DNA of 64,000 nt from Stygibacter sp964604155 (GTDB lineage Bacteria > Cloacimonadota > Cloacimonadia > Cloacimonadales > TCS61): contig CAZRXY010000014.1 of the NCBI GenBank assembly GCA_964604155.1, forward strand, positions 7,981 through 71,980. Direction: 5' to 3'. How positions within the stretch are numbered: the stretch's first letter is position 1; every line of letters starts with the position of its first letter. A program made the position numbers and the translations under genes. Below the pieces are notes generated by a model. The model saw only the letters and a list, made by a program, of their open reading frames with translations. It was not told the origin of the DNA and ran no database searches. This document shows, one piece after another, positions 1-9,344 of this stretch.

Positions 1-2769
1 GAATTCATCCGGCAAACTGAGCACCGGAGCATCATTCACCGGAATCACTTCTAATAAAACTGCATCAGAGGCTATAGCCCTTGAAGAATTATCTGTTATA
101 GTAATAGTAACCACTACTGAACCGAACCAATCAGTTGCAGCACTAAAATGCAGCATCATTTCGTTAATTGTTGTATATAAATTAATTTCATCATATTCCA
201 CGCTCAAAATTTCCAGCTCGTCATTATCAATATCATAAGAATATAGAGATATATCAAATATCAGGTTCTCGTCTTCATTAAATGAAATATATTCCGGCAA
301 ATCCAGCACGGGTGGATCATTCACAGGGGTCACTATTATTGTCACTTCGTCCTCGGCAATTGCCCTCCCCTGCATATCATCTACCGTAAATACCAGAACT
401 TCCTCGCCAAACCAGTTTTCGATAGCAGTTAAGGTCACAATATAATTATCAATCGCAGCAAATACATGTACTCCACTGGAGACGGAAAGCACCAGCTCAT
501 CTCCATCAATATCAAAGATATAATCTGCAAAATCTATAGTTAAGCTCTCATCTTCGGCAAAAGTAAAACTCTCCGGCAATTCTATCTCCGGGTCATCATT
601 CACCGGCGTTACTATTATTGTCACTTCGTCCTCAGCAATTGCCCGACCCTGCATATCATCTACCGTAAATACCAGAACCTCCTCACCAAACCAGTTTTCC
701 AAAGCAGTTAAGGTCACAATATAATTATCGATCGCAGCAAATACATTTACTCCGCCGGAGACGGAAAGCACCAGCTCATCTCCATCAATATCAAAGATAT
801 AATCTGCAAAATCTATAACAAGGCTCTCATCTTCGGCAAAAGTAAAACTATCAGGAAGATAAATTTCAGGCGGGTCATTCACACCGATGATATTGATAAT
901 AGTAGTCCCGGTTACCTCAGCACCACCCGCATCCGTGACATGCAGACTTATTTCGGTAGTGCCGAACCAGTTTTCCTGCGGGATCAGGTTAAAACAATAG
1001 TTGTCTATTATATCATCATCATCTCCATATAACGGCAGGAAATTGGGGGGATAGCCGGCAACCCCGCCAGGTATTGTCTGTACCTCCAAATCTATTGAAT
1101 AAATGAGATTTTCACTTACATCATATATCATGAAATGCAAAGTCTCTATCTCTTCCGTGTAAACCTCAAAATTCGTATAATTAGTACTCCCCCACCTGTA
1201 GCCAATCCCGCGGCATTCATCACCGACAAAAGCCCCTATCACATCATCGCTGTCTATACCTGAGCCATTGATCATAACCCGCCCATAAACCGTCATTGAA
1301 AGCGGATATTCAACCGGCTGCCAGTTAATCTCGGCTTCTTCCATGGTAATATATTCACTAAGCTGCCACTCAAGCATGACATCATCTCCATCAATATCAT
1401 AAATTCTGTCATTTAAATCAAGCACATATTCCGAATTTTCCAGCCAGCTCAATTCCTCAGGTAAATCCAAAAACGGTGGATCATTTACCGGTAGAAATAT
1501 TACCTCCACAGAATCATTCGCGGTAAGTCCGGCTGGGTCATAAACAGTAAATTCCAGCACTTCAGAACCATTCCAATCCACGGGTGCACTAAAAGAAACC
1601 ATATAACCGGAAATCTCCGCATTGATGTATTCTCCTGCTACGCTCAATTCCAAAATCAGCTCATCTCCATCTTCATCACTAATATACTGCATGAAATCAA
1701 TAACAGCGGTTTCATCTTCATTCAATGTTATGTCCACAGGCAGATCTATCTGAGGTGCATGGTTACCAATAAGCACAATGATATCTAAGACATCCGAAAC
1801 CGGGCTGTTGGATTGATCAAATACGTAAAAAGTAACACTTTCTGATCCACTCCATTCCGGTGATGAACTAAATTGTAGATTTTCGTAGATATTCTCATAA
1901 TCACAATCTATCTCCAGATATGTGGGAAACCCCACCATCCCACCAGGATTACTGTTAACCTGATTCTCGCAGACCCAGACGCGATTGCTTGACGGGTCCC
2001 TGAGCCTGAATTGCATAGCCTCTACTACTTCACCCTGAACTGTCATACTGATATAGCTTCTGCCACCAGAAGGCTGCAAAGTGCTTATTCCACGGCATTC
2101 ATCTTCCACAAACACACCCGCCTGATAGCTGAGCGGAGCTGCTTCTCCATCTATCTCCATATAGGCATACACATATGTAAATGAGTTATAAGCTGCCGCT
2201 ATCCATTCTTCAGCCATGATCTCTATCATCACCTGCTCATTATCAGTCCAGGATATCCCCAAAAACTCATCATCCTCATCGTAGATAAAGGGCCTGATAT
2301 CAAAAATATAATTCTCTGTATTATGGAATTCTACTGCAGCAGGCAGTGATATCTCCGGCGGTGCATTGGGGGCAATGCCTCCGGTAGCATTTATCTCGAT
2401 AAAATTCGGCGGGTAGCCAATATCATGACCGGGCCAGCTCTGCACCGTCTCTTCTGCTTCATATATAATATTTGAACTTGATTCCCAAACCAAAAAATTG
2501 ATTGTTTCTATAGATTCACCCTGTATGTTCAGCACGCCATATGACGAATTATTATACACAAATATCGTGGCTATTCCCCGGCATTCTTCCCCCACGAATG
2601 CTCCCAGTAAATCACCCGCGGAAGCACAAAGCCCATTTATCATCACTTCACAATATGCCACCGTACTATTTGTATAGACTACCGGCTGCCAGTCCGGCGT
2701 CCTTTCATCACCCCAGACAAATATAAGAATACTCAAAATAATCAAAATCAGTAAAATATGTTTTATCAT
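1..2769 (-). CDS. Giant secreted repeat protein with Ig/cadherin-like domains, partial (C-terminus outside window)
   Basis: The frame is open from the ATG at 2769 down to base 1 without a stop, so at least 923 residues are present and the end lies outside the window. A GGGGGT ribosome site precedes the ATG. Residues 1-20 form a signal peptide (MIKHILLILIILSILIF). A domain with the signature GAFVGEECRG recurs near residues 60, 222 and 515. Between and after these lie beta-sandwich modules with the pattern D-P-P-x-(I/L)-x-L-P and an acidic DIDGDEL motif, typical of extracellular Ig/cadherin-like repeats. Two modules near residues 638-823 are 93 residues each and almost identical at the DNA level (279-bp offset). 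Related proteins usually end in an FNPFNP sorting tail, not visible here. Function unknown; probably cell-surface or secreted. Confidence 0.8.
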   Translation of the reverse strand, partial: MIKHILLILIILSILIFVWGDERTPDWQPVVYTNSTVAYCEVMINGLCASAGDLLGAFVGEECRGIATIFVYNNSSYGVLNIQGESIETINFLVWESSSNIIYEAEETVQSWPGHDIGYPPNFIEINATGGIAPNAPPEISLPAAVEFHNTENYIFDIRPFIYDEDDEFLGISWTDNEQVMIEIMAEEWIAAAYNSFTYVYAYMEIDGEAAPLSYQAGVFVEDECRGISTLQPSGGRSYISMTVQGEVVEAMQFRLRDPSSNRVWVCENQVNSNPGGMVGFPTYLEIDCDYENIYENLQFSSSPEWSGSESVTFYVFDQSNSPVSDVLDIIVLIGNHAPQIDLPVDITLNEDETAVIDFMQYISDEDGDELILELSVAGEYINAEISGYMVSFSAPVDWNGSEVLEFTVYDPAGLTANDSVEVIFLPVNDPPFLDLPEELSWLENSEYVLDLNDRIYDIDGDDVMLEWQLSEYITMEEAEINWQPVEYPLSMTVYGRVMINGSGIDSDDVIGAFVGDECRGIGYRWGSTNYTNFEVYTEEIETLHFMIYDVSENLIYSIDLEVQTIPGGVAGYPPNFLPLYGDDDDIIDNYCFNLIPQENWFGTTEISLHVTDAGGAEVTGTTIINIIGVNDPPEIYLPDSFTFAEDESLVIDFADYIFDIDGDELVLSVSGGVNVFAAIDNYIVTLTALENWFGEEVLVFTVDDMQGRAIAEDEVTIIVTPVNDDPEIELPESFTFAEDESLTIDFADYIFDIDGDELVLSVSSGVHVFAAIDNYIVTLTAIENWFGEEVLVFTVDDMQGRAIAEDEVTIIVTPVNDPPVLDLPEYISFNEDENLIFDISLYSYDIDNDELEILSVEYDEINLYTTINEMMLHFSAATDWFGSVVVTITITDNSSRAIASDAVLLEVIPVNDAPVLSLPDEF

Positions 2770-3086
2770 TACTACCCCCTACACTTTCTTCTTTTTCCTG
2801 CTATCTTCTTTTCCCTTAACTCTCCTTCAGGTCAAGGTTTTTCATATCCCACCGGTATCATCCCATTTATTCATCTGAAAAAAAAATCACCCAAATAACC
2901 AATCAACAAATTTCAGCCAATTACCTGCTTTTATCCAATTCATCTCTTCCTCCCCCTGATAGAAAGCCTTTTATTACTGCTATAAAACACTTTAGACCAC
3001 TCTTAACCGCTTTTCGTACCATTATAATATCCTTTGCACTGCATTACTGCATATTCTTCTCAGAAAAGCCACAAAAGTCCACCCAG
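2770..3086. other. Non-coding spacer upstream of the giant protein gene
   Basis: No credible gene on either strand. The stretch nearest 2770 carries the ribosome site of the minus-strand gene. The rest is AT-rich and shows no hairpin, tandem repeat or protein-like frame that I can support. Confidence 0.5.
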
Positions 3087-3194
3087 GTTGAGCCACCCCT
3101 CCGCTAAATGGAGCCACCCATTCCTTGATGAGAGTCAACTAGCAAATTTTATTGTTAAACACATAATTTATTGACTTAAAATAATAGTAAACAA

Positions 3195-3306
3195 AACTGA
3201 TCCAGTTCAGTGAAACGGAAGTAGGTTCTGCTGGAGAGCAACCTGCCAGGGATAGCTGAATACAAAATGGGTGGAGTGCGATCAATTTGTCGTACTCCCT
3301 TTTTTT
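3195..3306 (+). ncRNA. Candidate small structured RNA with intrinsic terminator
   Basis: Inside the MITE-like element the plus strand could form a stem of TTCAG (3206-3210) with CTGAA (3256-3260), enclosing a second stem of GTAGGTT (3221-3227) with AACCTGC (3240-3246), followed by a strong terminator at 3273-3306. A TTGACT box lies about 25 bp upstream. This is the layout of a short independent transcript. The end, GGGTGG followed by the terminator, vaguely recalls a T-box antiterminator, but the rest of a T-box leader is missing. I could not match it to a known RNA family. Confidence 0.35.
3273..3306 (+). terminator. Rho-independent terminator
   Basis: Stem GGAGTGCGA (3273-3281) pairs with TCGTACTCC (3290-3298) with one G-U pair, followed by seven T residues (3300-3306). 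There is no gene directly upstream, which supports a short RNA ending here. Confidence 0.7.
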
Positions 3307-3452
3307 ATATACTCATTTTGGTAATGCCTTAAAAAAACTCAAAAATGTTCTTTTACATGTGGTTCTGGTTAGAATATTTAGTGGCTCTATATTAGCGGAG
3401 GGGTGGCTCAACTTGGAAATACAGGTAGCTCTATTTCATAATATTATTCATG

Positions 3453-3541
3453 TTGTCAAGGTCAACCATTCGCAATGGTGACGACCAATAACTTCATAAG
3501 TTCAATATTGCGAACTAACAAAAAAATTTCGGGGGTATGCC
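3453..3541. repeat. Short copy of the GGCATACCCCC hairpin repeat family
   Basis: The segment ends in TTTCGGGGGTATGCC (3527-3541) and contains GGTCAACCATT...AATGGTGACGACC, a small hairpin flanked by GTCAACC and GACGACC. The same end motif and the same flanks of a hairpin occur in the longer copies at 43750-43948 and 45645-45845. Here the variable hairpin interior is reduced to a few bases. Confidence 0.55.
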
Positions 3542-3563
3542 TGAATAAATCTTCTTATTGACA
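3527..3563 (+). promoter_or_regulatory. murI promoter with upstream GGGGGTATGCC element
   Basis: TTTCGGGGGTATGCC (3527-3541) lies 16 bp upstream of a perfect TTGACA (3558-3563). The -10 is T-rich and not sharply defined. The gene starts about 93 bp further down. The same upstream motif plus TTGACA recurs before several other genes in the window. Confidence 0.55.
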
Positions 3564-3656
3564 CTATGGGACAGGTTATTTTTTTGTATCTTACATTCTG
3601 GAGACGGTGAAAAAAAAGAAAGTAGTATTATATATAGAGCGAAGTGAGGAAAAAGC

Positions 3657-4463
3657 ATGAAAAACCCGATAGGTATCTTTGATTCAGGAGTAGGCGGTCT
3701 TACAGTGTACCGCGAGATACGGCGGCGTTTTCCCCATGAAGATATAGTATATTTTGGAGATACCGCCAGAGTGCCCTACGGTCCTAAATCGGCAGAAACC
3801 ATCATCCAGTATTCCATCCAGAATGCGCGGTTTTTAATGCAGTGCCGGGCAAAGATCATAGTGGTAGCATGCAACACTGCTTCTTCGGTAGCTCTTAATA
3901 CATTGCAGCAGCTCCTGCCGGTACCGGTGATAGGAGTTATCGAGCCGGGTGCCAGAACGGCAGTGGAGATCACAAAAACCGGGAAAATAGGGATCATCGG
4001 TACTTATGCCACTGTGAAGAGTAATGCCTATCAACTAGCGATCAAGGGAATCAATCCCGCTTTAGATGTAGTGGCACGAGCCTGTCCCCTGTTTGTTCCT
4101 TTAGTGGAAGAAGGCTGGGAAGATCATCCGGTCACGCATCAGATATCCAAAGAGTATCTCAGTGAATTTATGGAAGATAATTATGACACGATGATTCTGG
4201 GTTGCACGCATTACCCGATACTAAAGAGAACATTGAGCTCTGTAACCGGTGGTAAAATAAATTTGATAGACAGTGCCGAAGTGATAGCTTCCAGCCTGCA
4301 AAATGAGCTGCCGGAGAAGGAAACTGCCGGCACAGGACATAATTATTTTTATGTTTCAGATAATATTGAGCAGTTCAGGAAAATCGGTTCCCAGATAATC
4401 TCAGGCGATCTGCAAAATCTGCATAAGGCAACTCTGGGTGAATCATGGTATATAAATTTATAA
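3657..4463 (+). CDS. murI: Glutamate racemase
   Basis: Interconverts L- and D-glutamate to supply D-Glu for peptidoglycan; cytosolic, cofactor-independent. The 268-residue product has the family length. Visible motifs are GIFDSGVGGLTV at the N-terminus (catalytic-site Asp9), YFGDTARVPYG near residue 32, the first catalytic cysteine in VVACNTASS (Cys72), and the second in LGCTHYP (Cys183, followed by His185). The start at 3657 follows a GAGGAAAAAGC ribosome site. pyrG follows 20 bp downstream and is probably co-transcribed. The presence of murI points to a peptidoglycan-containing cell wall. Confidence 0.97.
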   Translation: MKNPIGIFDSGVGGLTVYREIRRRFPHEDIVYFGDTARVPYGPKSAETIIQYSIQNARFLMQCRAKIIVVACNTASSVALNTLQQLLPVPVIGVIEPGARTAVEITKTGKIGIIGTYATVKSNAYQLAIKGINPALDVVARACPLFVPLVEEGWEDHPVTHQISKEYLSEFMEDNYDTMILGCTHYPILKRTLSSVTGGKINLIDSAEVIASSLQNELPEKETAGTGHNYFYVSDNIEQFRKIGSQIISGDLQNLHKATLGESWYINL

Positions 4464-4483
4464 ATACAGGAGAATTATGACCA

Positions 4484-6115
4484 ATGGCTAAGCACATTTT
4501 TGTTATCGGAGGAGTACTTTCGTCACTCGGAAAAGGTATCGCATCATCTTCCATAGGAGTATTAATGAAAGAGATGGGATACAATGTGATCATGCAAAAG
4601 CTTGATCCCTATATTAACGTAGACCCCGGCACAATGAGTCCCTTCCAGCATGGAGAAGTGTTTGTCACAGATGACGGAGCAGAAACTGATCTTGATCTGG
4701 GACATTATGAGCGGTTTATCGGTACACCTCTTTCGCATAAATCAAATGCCACTTCCGGTCAGATATATGAGCGTGTGATTCTGAAGGAGCGGCGGGGAGA
4801 TTATCTGGGAAAAACCGTTCAGGTGATCCCGCATATCACCAATGAGATCAAATCGCTGATCCGGCAGATGAGTGATAATGAAGATGATATTGTAATCACG
4901 GAAATCGGGGGTACGGTGGGCGATATTGAGAGTCTTCCTTTTATGGAAGCGGTGCGTCAATTTGCCTTGAAAGAGGGACGGCATAACTGCGTATTCATCT
5001 TTCTCACCTATGTTCCCTTTATTAAGGCAGCGGGTGAGCTCAAAACCAAGCCTACGCAGCATGCGACCACAAAATTGCGTGAAATTGGTATCCAGCCGGA
5101 CTTTTTGCTCTGCCGCAGCGAGAAACCATTCAGCCAGGAAGTTAAGGAAAAAATTGCTCTTTTCACCAATGTACCTGCTGATCACGTGATCAATGCTATT
5201 GATGTGGAAGTTCTTTATGAGGTACCCAAAGTTTACATGCAGGACGGCTTGCATAAGATGATCTGTAAACAGCTTCAGATAAAAGAAAGGCCAATAGATT
5301 TCAGTGCCTGGGATAAATTAATAGATAACATAAAGAATCCCGATAAAGATGTAACGATAGCGGTATGCGGAAAATACGTAGAGCATCGGGATGCCTATAA
5401 GAGCGTGGAAGCGGCATTGATCCACGGGGCGGCAGCTCATAAGGCACGTCTTGATATCCGGTGGGTAGATTCCGAGAAGACAAATACAGACGAAAAGATC
5501 CTTGAGACACTTGAAGGAGCAGACGGCATATTGATCCCCGGAGGTTTTGGTATCAGAGGAATCAATGGTAAAATAGCCATTACCCAATATGCGAGGATAA
5601 ATAACATACCTTTTTTTGGTATCTGCCTGGGAATGCAGGTGGCAGTGATAGAATTTGCCAAACATGCCTGCGGGCTGGAGGAGGCATACAGCACGGAATT
5701 TGATGAGCATTGTGAACATCCCGTAATCAGCCTGCTGGATGATCAGCAGGATTTGGCATTGATGGGTGGCACTATGCGATTAGGCTCATGGATATGTGAG
5801 GTCAAGGAAAATACTCTCGCCTGGAGTATCTATAAAGAGAAAGTTATTAATGAACGGCATCGTCACCGCTATGAATTTAATAGCAGTTATACAGATATTT
5901 TTCAGAAAAACGGCATGATTATTTCCGGTTCTACCCTGAATGGCTTTCTCTGCGAAATAGTGGAAATACCATCTCATCCATTCTTTATAGGAGTGCAATT
6001 TCATCCGGAATTCAAGAGCCGTCCGCAGAAACCGCACCCGATCTTTGACAGTTTCATCAAAGCTGCTCTTGCTGTTCATTATTCCGAGAAGAAAGAGGTA
6101 AGTGATAATAAGTGA
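4484..6115 (+). CDS. pyrG: CTP synthase
   Basis: Makes CTP from UTP, ATP and glutamine. The 543-residue protein has the two usual halves. The N-terminal synthetase domain opens with IGGVLSSLGKGIASSS (the family usually has VTGGVVSSLGKG) and carries DPGTMSPFQHGEVFVTDDG. The C-terminal class I glutamine amidotransferase domain has the nucleophile in FGICLGMQ (Cys381) and the His507/Glu509 pair in FHPEF. An AGGAG ribosome site lies about 11 bp before the ATG. A short out-of-frame ATG at 4477 overlaps the leader and is probably not used. It is downstream of murI in the same unit and converges on the LolA-like gene with only 34 bp between. Confidence 0.97.
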   Translation: MAKHIFVIGGVLSSLGKGIASSSIGVLMKEMGYNVIMQKLDPYINVDPGTMSPFQHGEVFVTDDGAETDLDLGHYERFIGTPLSHKSNATSGQIYERVILKERRGDYLGKTVQVIPHITNEIKSLIRQMSDNEDDIVITEIGGTVGDIESLPFMEAVRQFALKEGRHNCVFIFLTYVPFIKAAGELKTKPTQHATTKLREIGIQPDFLLCRSEKPFSQEVKEKIALFTNVPADHVINAIDVEVLYEVPKVYMQDGLHKMICKQLQIKERPIDFSAWDKLIDNIKNPDKDVTIAVCGKYVEHRDAYKSVEAALIHGAAAHKARLDIRWVDSEKTNTDEKILETLEGADGILIPGGFGIRGINGKIAITQYARINNIPFFGICLGMQVAVIEFAKHACGLEEAYSTEFDEHCEHPVISLLDDQQDLALMGGTMRLGSWICEVKENTLAWSIYKEKVINERHRHRYEFNSSYTDIFQKNGMIISGSTLNGFLCEIVEIPSHPFFIGVQFHPEFKSRPQKPHPIFDSFIKAALAVHYSEKKEVSDNK

Positions 6116-6149
6116 TAGCTGAAGCTTTTTATACCCGTTATGCACTCGA

Positions 6150-6887
6150 TTATTTTCGCAGGCTTGCCTTGGAAAACATGGCATCGGGGATAGCGGCATC
6201 CGGTTCTATACTGTCAATTTTCAAGAGAGTGCCTTCACCTTTGGTATTCAGTACGTCTTTGTAAAAAATTTCATAAGGATAATAACGGTTCTGGATTTTT
6301 CTGATATCCGAGAGTTCTACTCTTTTCAGAAGAGTACCGCTTTCACCATATAGCTCTTCTTTGAGCGGGAGATAAATCTGCTTATCTACCCAGATCTGGC
6401 GCTGGTAGTAGGCAACATCTTTATCTTTGGCTGTAAGTAGCAGGATCAGGCAATCCTTGTCCTGATAAGTTTCCTCTCCAGTGATCCTGCCATCATATTT
6501 TTCTACGTAGATCATCTCCTCCATAAAGTCTTCATAGGAAAGGTCTGAGCCATTAACGGATTGCCGGAGCAGGTGACCGGACATCTGGATGATCCTATCG
6601 CTGTTTTTATCGTATATCCATAATTTATCCTCGAGTTTGAGCATTTTATTACCTGCTTCGCGGGGCGGAGAAAGATATTCTGTGAAAGAATCCTGCGAAC
6701 CGCGGGAATATGATCTGGTGCCTATCTCCCTGGTGCCGCGACTGCCTTTTATGATCATTCTGGCTTCTATTATCTGGCTGTCGCTATAAAGATTAGCATC
6801 GAGCTTTTTTAAAACGTCCAAAGCTTCATCAGCTATGAGAATGCCGGTGAGCAAAAGCATGACAAAGATCAAAATTATCATTTTCAT
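6150..6887 (-). CDS. LolA-like periplasmic lipoprotein-sorting family protein
   Basis: A 245-residue protein with a clear signal peptide (MKMIILIFVMLLLTGILIA) and a body matching the LolA_like / outer-membrane lipoprotein-sorting family (TP0789 type). The recognisable stretch is SFTEYLSPPREAGNKMLKLEDKLWIY...NGSDLSYEDFMEE, which corresponds to the hydrophobic-groove half-barrel of the family. GGAG six bases before the ATG at 6887 decides the start; a TTG six bases further up sits on the ribosome site itself. It is the last gene of the tetR operon. I infer it shuttles a lipid or lipoprotein between the permeases and the outer membrane. The cargo is unknown. Confidence 0.75.
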   Translation of the reverse strand: MKMIILIFVMLLLTGILIADEALDVLKKLDANLYSDSQIIEARMIIKGSRGTREIGTRSYSRGSQDSFTEYLSPPREAGNKMLKLEDKLWIYDKNSDRIIQMSGHLLRQSVNGSDLSYEDFMEEMIYVEKYDGRITGEETYQDKDCLILLLTAKDKDVAYYQRQIWVDKQIYLPLKEELYGESGTLLKRVELSDIRKIQNRYYPYEIFYKDVLNTKGEGTLLKIDSIEPDAAIPDAMFSKASLRK

Positions 6888-6896
6888 CTGCAACTC

Positions 6897-8168
6897 CTAA
6901 TTTTCTAATTCTTTAAATAGAGAGGCTGTATTTCTTCTGAATATCGCTGTGCCGGCAAAGGCTGCTCCCAGAATAGTGGCAAAAAATCCAGGAATAAAGC
7001 CAATCACATAGCTGAACCAATTAACTTCTGCCGAGATATCCGGGGTGAGAATTATGGTGGCATTTGCCAGATAATGGCTCATGTCAAAGGGATGTGATTC
7101 CAAATAATAGCCGGCTGCCACCCCACCAATAGTACCAATCACCGAGCCAATAAAGCCAATAACAATGGCTTCCAGAATTAAGCTGCCATAGATATGAAAT
7201 GCTTTTTCTCCTATAGCCAATCGCAAACCCATCTCGCCATAACGCCTGATGCCGTTTATTAAACCCAGATTCCATAATACCAGACCCATAATGAAGACAA
7301 AGAAGATAATAATGACAAATGAGGCACTTCGCAACCATAATAAAGTGGATTCCATATCTCCCTGGATGTGAACCGGCAGCATGGTAAGTGAAAATTCATC
7401 TTCCGGATTAGTGTAATCTCTCCCAAAATCTGCTGAGATTCTTATAGCATCATCCCAGTGGTAATCATCGTCTTTGTACATTCCCAGAATTTCACCAGCA
7501 CCATCTTCCATATCAAGCAGCAATCTTGCCTGGCTGATATCCATGAGAATCATTCCTCTATCAAGGGCAGGTATGCCGAATTCCACGACGGCAGAAACAC
7601 TGTAATTACCTATTGCCATACCTCCATATATGGTTGATGTTATCAGGCTCACCTCGTCGCCAAGATAAATTCCGAGTTTTTTGTATAAACCGGTGCTGAG
7701 AATAATCTCATTCCCTCCTACGGGCAGATTGCCGAGGCGGACGGCATCTTTGAGATTAAGAAGCTCATGCTCCTGTGAATCTCCCAGTAAATCTACCGCC
7801 ATCACGGCACTTTCGCCCTGGATAAGGGTTTCTCCATCTTCATCCGGAACATCTACCAGTCCCGCAAACTGAACTCGTGGCAGCCAATAAAGATGAGGAT
7901 AATCTTTATTGAGATTATCAAGAAGTTCCTCAGCATCAAGCAGACAGAGCTCGTAGGGCTTTTGATCAAGTTCTTCAGCATAGGCAGAAGTGACTACCTT
8001 TAGATGCCCGGTATCAAATCTGGCACTGCTATCTATGGCTATTTTTTCGTAACCTCTTATGAATGAGTAATATAAGGAAGTCACGAGCACTCCGGTGGCG
8101 ATGATGATTATGGGGAGCAGGCTGCGAGTTTTATCACGCAGGATACCTTTAAGTATAAATTTAAACAT
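6897..8168 (-). CDS. FtsX/LolE-like ABC transporter permease (second of pair)
   Basis: A 423-residue membrane protein with one transmembrane helix near the N-terminus (SLLPIIIIATGVLVTSLYYS), a large extracytoplasmic MacB-type domain and three C-terminal helices (for example SASFVIIIFFVFIMGLVLW), the FtsX-family plan. EMGLRLAIGEKAFHIYGSLILEA matches the coupling region of these permeases. The start at 8168 follows GGAGGCAGGA and overlaps the end of the preceding permease by 8 bp, indicating translational coupling. With the other permease and the ATPase it would form a heteromeric Lol/MacB-type extractor that acts on substrate in the outer leaflet or periplasm rather than moving it across the membrane. 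Confidence 0.8.
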   Translation of the reverse strand: MFKFILKGILRDKTRSLLPIIIIATGVLVTSLYYSFIRGYEKIAIDSSARFDTGHLKVVTSAYAEELDQKPYELCLLDAEELLDNLNKDYPHLYWLPRVQFAGLVDVPDEDGETLIQGESAVMAVDLLGDSQEHELLNLKDAVRLGNLPVGGNEIILSTGLYKKLGIYLGDEVSLITSTIYGGMAIGNYSVSAVVEFGIPALDRGMILMDISQARLLLDMEDGAGEILGMYKDDDYHWDDAIRISADFGRDYTNPEDEFSLTMLPVHIQGDMESTLLWLRSASFVIIIFFVFIMGLVLWNLGLINGIRRYGEMGLRLAIGEKAFHIYGSLILEAIVIGFIGSVIGTIGGVAAGYYLESHPFDMSHYLANATIILTPDISAEVNWFSYVIGFIPGFFATILGAAFAGTAIFRRNTASLFKELEN

Positions 8169-9333
8169 TCCTGCCTCCTCTGGTGATCTTTCCCCGCAGA
8201 GCATCAACGGGTAGCAGCCTGGAGATCGTTCTCACGGGGAGATAGCTCACAAAAGTGATAATGATCATTACGATGATAATCGTTATAATAGCCAGGCTAA
8301 AGGTGTAATGCGGATACATGGCATTAAGGAAGCCATCCATACCGTAACTATCCATCATCTCGGGAAGCTGAAAGCCGGTTTTTTGAAACCAGAGGAGCAG
8401 CGGCGTGCCCCACACGGCACCCAAAGCAACAGCCAGAACTCCAGAAAGGATACCTTCGAGCGTGAATATCCACATGATCTGACCACGCCGCATACCCAGA
8501 GCCATCATCATACCCACTTCTTTTCTCCGCTTGAATAAGGCTAATACCTGAGTATCGAAAACGGCAATCATAGCCAGAAACAAGAGAATGATATAGATAA
8601 AAACACCACCGGCTAATTCTGTGGCTAATATTGCCCGGAATTCTGCCAGTAAGTCATCCTGGGTCTTAAAGATAAAATTTTGAGAAGAGATGCTCACAGG
8701 CTGTGAGATAGAAAAATAATTAACTTCATCATTGAGATGAAGCATTTGCCGTAATTGCTGAATTCCCAGCCAGACCTGATTTTGGTCTATAGATTGCACG
8801 GTAGTCTGAAAAATGTGCACAATATCAAATTCACCCGCATCAAAGGCACCATCAGCGTCACGCCAGCGAAGCATTAATTTATCTCCCACCTGCAAGTCAT
8901 GTTTTTTTGCAGTACGTGAGCCCAGCATCATTTTGTTTACACCAGGCTCATACTTAAGCATCCGGGTAGGTAATTCCAGAAATTCCTGTTCTTCTTCTAC
9001 ACCTTTGAGCATGATATTTTTCATCCTGCCCTGGGGATAGATTACACCCTGGTCAACGATGAATTCCACAGCCATCCCGTCTGGTACTTCATCCGGCAGA
9101 GGTGCTCTGCTTTTTTCAAAACTAAATGGGTCGTAGGGGTCATAATCAGCGTGCCAATACTGTCCCTGCCCGATATGCCATTTGATCATTCCTGTTTCGG
9201 CATCTCTCTGCCAGCCGATGAATAAGCCGTGAAATCCCACAATAGCAACGAGAACTACGGAGATAATAAAGACATTCAGCCAGGAGCGGAAGCCACCACC
9301 TGCAATATTTCTCCAGGCTAATTTTAATAACAC
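8161..9333 (-). CDS. FtsX/LolC-like ABC transporter permease (first of pair)
   Basis: A 390-residue permease. It opens MLLKLAWRNIAGGGFRSWLN, the usual start of FtsX/MacB permeases, followed by a helix (VFIISVVLVAIVGFHGLFIG), a periplasmic domain of about 210 residues and three more helices. KEVGMMMALGMRRGQIMWIFTLEG is the conserved coupling segment contacted by the ATPase. The gene lies 11 bp after the ATPase gene and overlaps the next permease. It is not specific enough to be named LolC, because such permeases also serve macrolide, lipid or surface-polymer export. Confidence 0.8.
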   Translation of the reverse strand: MLLKLAWRNIAGGGFRSWLNVFIISVVLVAIVGFHGLFIGWQRDAETGMIKWHIGQGQYWHADYDPYDPFSFEKSRAPLPDEVPDGMAVEFIVDQGVIYPQGRMKNIMLKGVEEEQEFLELPTRMLKYEPGVNKMMLGSRTAKKHDLQVGDKLMLRWRDADGAFDAGEFDIVHIFQTTVQSIDQNQVWLGIQQLRQMLHLNDEVNYFSISQPVSISSQNFIFKTQDDLLAEFRAILATELAGGVFIYIILLFLAMIAVFDTQVLALFKRRKEVGMMMALGMRRGQIMWIFTLEGILSGVLAVALGAVWGTPLLLWFQKTGFQLPEMMDSYGMDGFLNAMYPHYTFSLAIITIIIVMIIITFVSYLPVRTISRLLPVDALRGKITRGGRNV

Positions 9334-9344
9334 CTTGCTCTCCT

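Larger units (their letters stand above)
3087..3412. mobile_element. MITE-like element with IS21-type ends
   Basis: A 21-bp perfect inverted repeat bounds the element: GTTGAGCCACCCCTCCGCTAA at 3087-3107 in two overlapping halves (GTTGAGCCACC, CCCTCCGCTAA) and its complement at 3392-3412. Extra copies of the core GAGCCAC lie inside (near 3111 and 3382) and outside (near 3067 and 3428) each arm. Several GTGGCTCA repeats at each end are a known trait of IS21-family termini, where IstA binds. There is no istA or istB between the arms, only about 280 bp, so this would be a non-autonomous derivative or an old remnant. No target duplication could be identified with confidence. Confidence 0.55.

Noticed and set aside
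3195..3306. Possible SRP RNA or T-box
   Set aside because: A GGAA loop-like stretch and a GGGTGG-terminator end are present, but the SRP helix 8 sequence and the T-box stem I and ACCGCG are missing.
3287..3481. 64-codon frame MSYSLFLYTHFGN...
   Set aside because: It starts inside the terminator of the candidate RNA and crosses the MITE arm; no ribosome site and no protein-like pattern.
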